Positions 15,480-16,394 of a DNA stretch of 16,394 bases are shown here, one piece after another. This DNA is from Bacteroidales bacterium (lineage in GTDB: Bacteria; Bacteroidota; Bacteroidia; Bacteroidales; Dysgonomonadaceae). The DNA lies in NCBI GenBank assembly GCA_012841425.1, contig DUUR01000070.1:1-16394 (forward strand). The letters are read 5' to 3'. Both the position numbers and the translations under genes were made by a program. The notes beneath the pieces were generated by a model. It was not told the origin of the DNA and made no database searches. It worked only from the letters and a program-made list of their open reading frames with translations. The first letter of the stretch is position 1. Each line of letters starts with the position of its first letter.

Positions 15480-16394
15480 TTATAACCTAACGTTTATTTT
15501 TCTCTCTTTCGATTCATTCCCAAAAGCATCCAGTGAAGTTACAACATATGTATATCTTCTGTTTCCACCTTCGTATGGAAGGACAAAGAAGTTTTCGGGT
15601 GTAACCGATAATATATTATCCGCATTACTTGCATCTATTTTCTCTTTATCTTTAAAACGATAAACTACAAACTTCTGCGCCGTCTCGGGATTATTTTTAT
15701 CTCTATTATGCTCCCACGTAAGAAAATGCATATCTTCAGTAAATACACTAGTAAGCTTCTTAACTCTTTCGGGCTTGCCTTTATGTAAATGTGTATATGC
15801 AGGTATTAATGCTTTAGATTGATGAATATCACTCTTGAGTGTTTCTGTAACACCTTCAAAATTATCAAGAATCTGGTAGCCGTACCAATAGCAGTTGCCA
15901 TGCACAAAAGACATTTCGCGTGTTTGCTTAATTTTTGTGCCAAGCTCATTCCTATCGATACTCCTTTTTAAATCCTGTCCAATATATAAATGTTGCTCAA
16001 AATTATTTGCATTCCACCAATGCAGTAAAGTAGTATAATCTGCAGCATTATGCCCAATCTCCCAATAAAGTTGAGGGAGGTTATAGTCTATCCACCCCTT
16101 CTCTACCCATAGTTTAATATCAGCATACAGGTCGTCATAATTTTGCAAACCATTAGTCTCACTTCCTCTGCTGTCACTTCTTTTATTGCGATAAATACCA
16201 AACGGACTAATTCCGAAACGCACCCATGGCTTTGTGGCGGCAATGGTTAACTTAAGCTGCTGAATTAGAAGATTTACATTGTTCCTCCTCCAGTCTCCCC
16301 TTTGCGAATCGGAGTAACCCTGCGAAGCAGCAAACATGTTAAAACTATTATCGTCGGGGAACGACTGACCAGCAATTGGATATGGATAGAAGTA
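15480..16394 (-). CDS. Family-10-like glycosyl hydrolase (DUF187/GHL10, YngK-like), C-terminal part
   Basis: The frame is open through the right edge, so the gene starts outside the window; 304 C-terminal residues are visible. The first residues after the edge (YFYPYPIAGQSFPDD) are the characteristic 'DDYFYPYP' loop of DUF187/GHL10 proteins, and WRRNNVNLLIQQL, KPWVRFGISPFGIYRN, WIDYNLPQLYWEIG and DYTTLLHWW follow in the order expected for the (beta/alpha)8 barrel. After about residue 200 of the visible part comes a fibronectin-III-like domain (FLTWEHNRD...FVVYRFKDKE...YTYVVTSLDAFGNES). Family members are usually exported lipoproteins acting on glycans, but the N-terminus with any signal is not in view and the substrate is unknown. 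The methionine at 16337 is internal, not the start. Confidence 0.88.
   Translation of the reverse strand, partial: YFYPYPIAGQSFPDDNSFNMFAASQGYSDSQRGDWRRNNVNLLIQQLKLTIAATKPWVRFGISPFGIYRNKRSDSRGSETNGLQNYDDLYADIKLWVEKGWIDYNLPQLYWEIGHNAADYTTLLHWWNANNFEQHLYIGQDLKRSIDRNELGTKIKQTREMSFVHGNCYWYGYQILDNFEGVTETLKSDIHQSKALIPAYTHLHKGKPERVKKLTSVFTEDMHFLTWEHNRDKNNPETAQKFVVYRFKDKEKIDASNADNILSVTPENFFVLPYEGGNRRYTYVVTSLDAFGNESKERKINVRL

Overview
The window looks like a chromosomal segment of a low-GC Bacteroidota, most probably a Bacteroidales (Dysgonomonas / Porphyromonadaceae-like) genome. Three things point there. The gene content is typical (a dut / TPR / DUF4292 / EnvC-like operon, a compact men operon, a DUF187-type glycosyl hydrolase). 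Shine-Dalgarno sequences are nearly absent. Perfect TAnnTTTG promoter elements of the Bacteroidota sigma factor stand upstream of three transcription units. The family-level placement is a guess. I see no mobile element, CRISPR array, rRNA or tRNA.

Left part (1-5976). The last 28 codons of a plus-strand gene, perhaps an M16 peptidase, converge on a minus-strand nucleoside-type MFS transporter across a bidirectional terminator hairpin. Upstream of the transporter lies an array of ten degenerate 14-bp tandem repeats. Next comes a tightly packed minus-strand operon, in transcription order dut (dUTPase), a secreted TPR protein, a DUF4292 lipoprotein with a LolB-like look, and an EnvC-like amidase activator whose LytM domain has lost metal ligands. 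Its junctions are a 7-nt gap, a 1-nt stop/start overlap and a 4-nt ATGA overlap. The operon combines nucleotide-pool sanitation with envelope functions.

Middle (5977-13523). Diverging from dut is a cytosolic protein of unknown function whose -7 promoter element ends 4 nt before its ATG, so it may be translated from a leaderless mRNA. After a 356-bp AT-rich gap, a promoter at 7191 starts the menaquinone operon: hotdog thioesterase (MenI-type), menF, menD, menB, a 170-bp break with an inverted repeat, menC and menE. Together these convert chorismate to 1,4-dihydroxy-2-naphthoate, except that no MenH (SHCHC synthase) is present; MenA and MenG are also outside the window.

Right part (13524-16394). 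On the minus strand, converging on menE with only 3 nt between stop codons, lies a THUMP-domain RNA methyltransferase of the RlmL type. It carries an Arg/Ser/Gly-rich disordered tail of over 200 residues containing a 14-residue tandem repeat. It has its own promoter. Upstream of it, cut by the window edge, is the C-terminal part of a family-10-like (DUF187/GHL10) glycosyl hydrolase.

Nothing here is an obviously new multi-gene system. The items most worth a second look are the 14-bp repeat array, the repeat tail of the methyltransferase, the LolB-like DUF4292 protein in its operon, and the possibly leaderless unknown gene.
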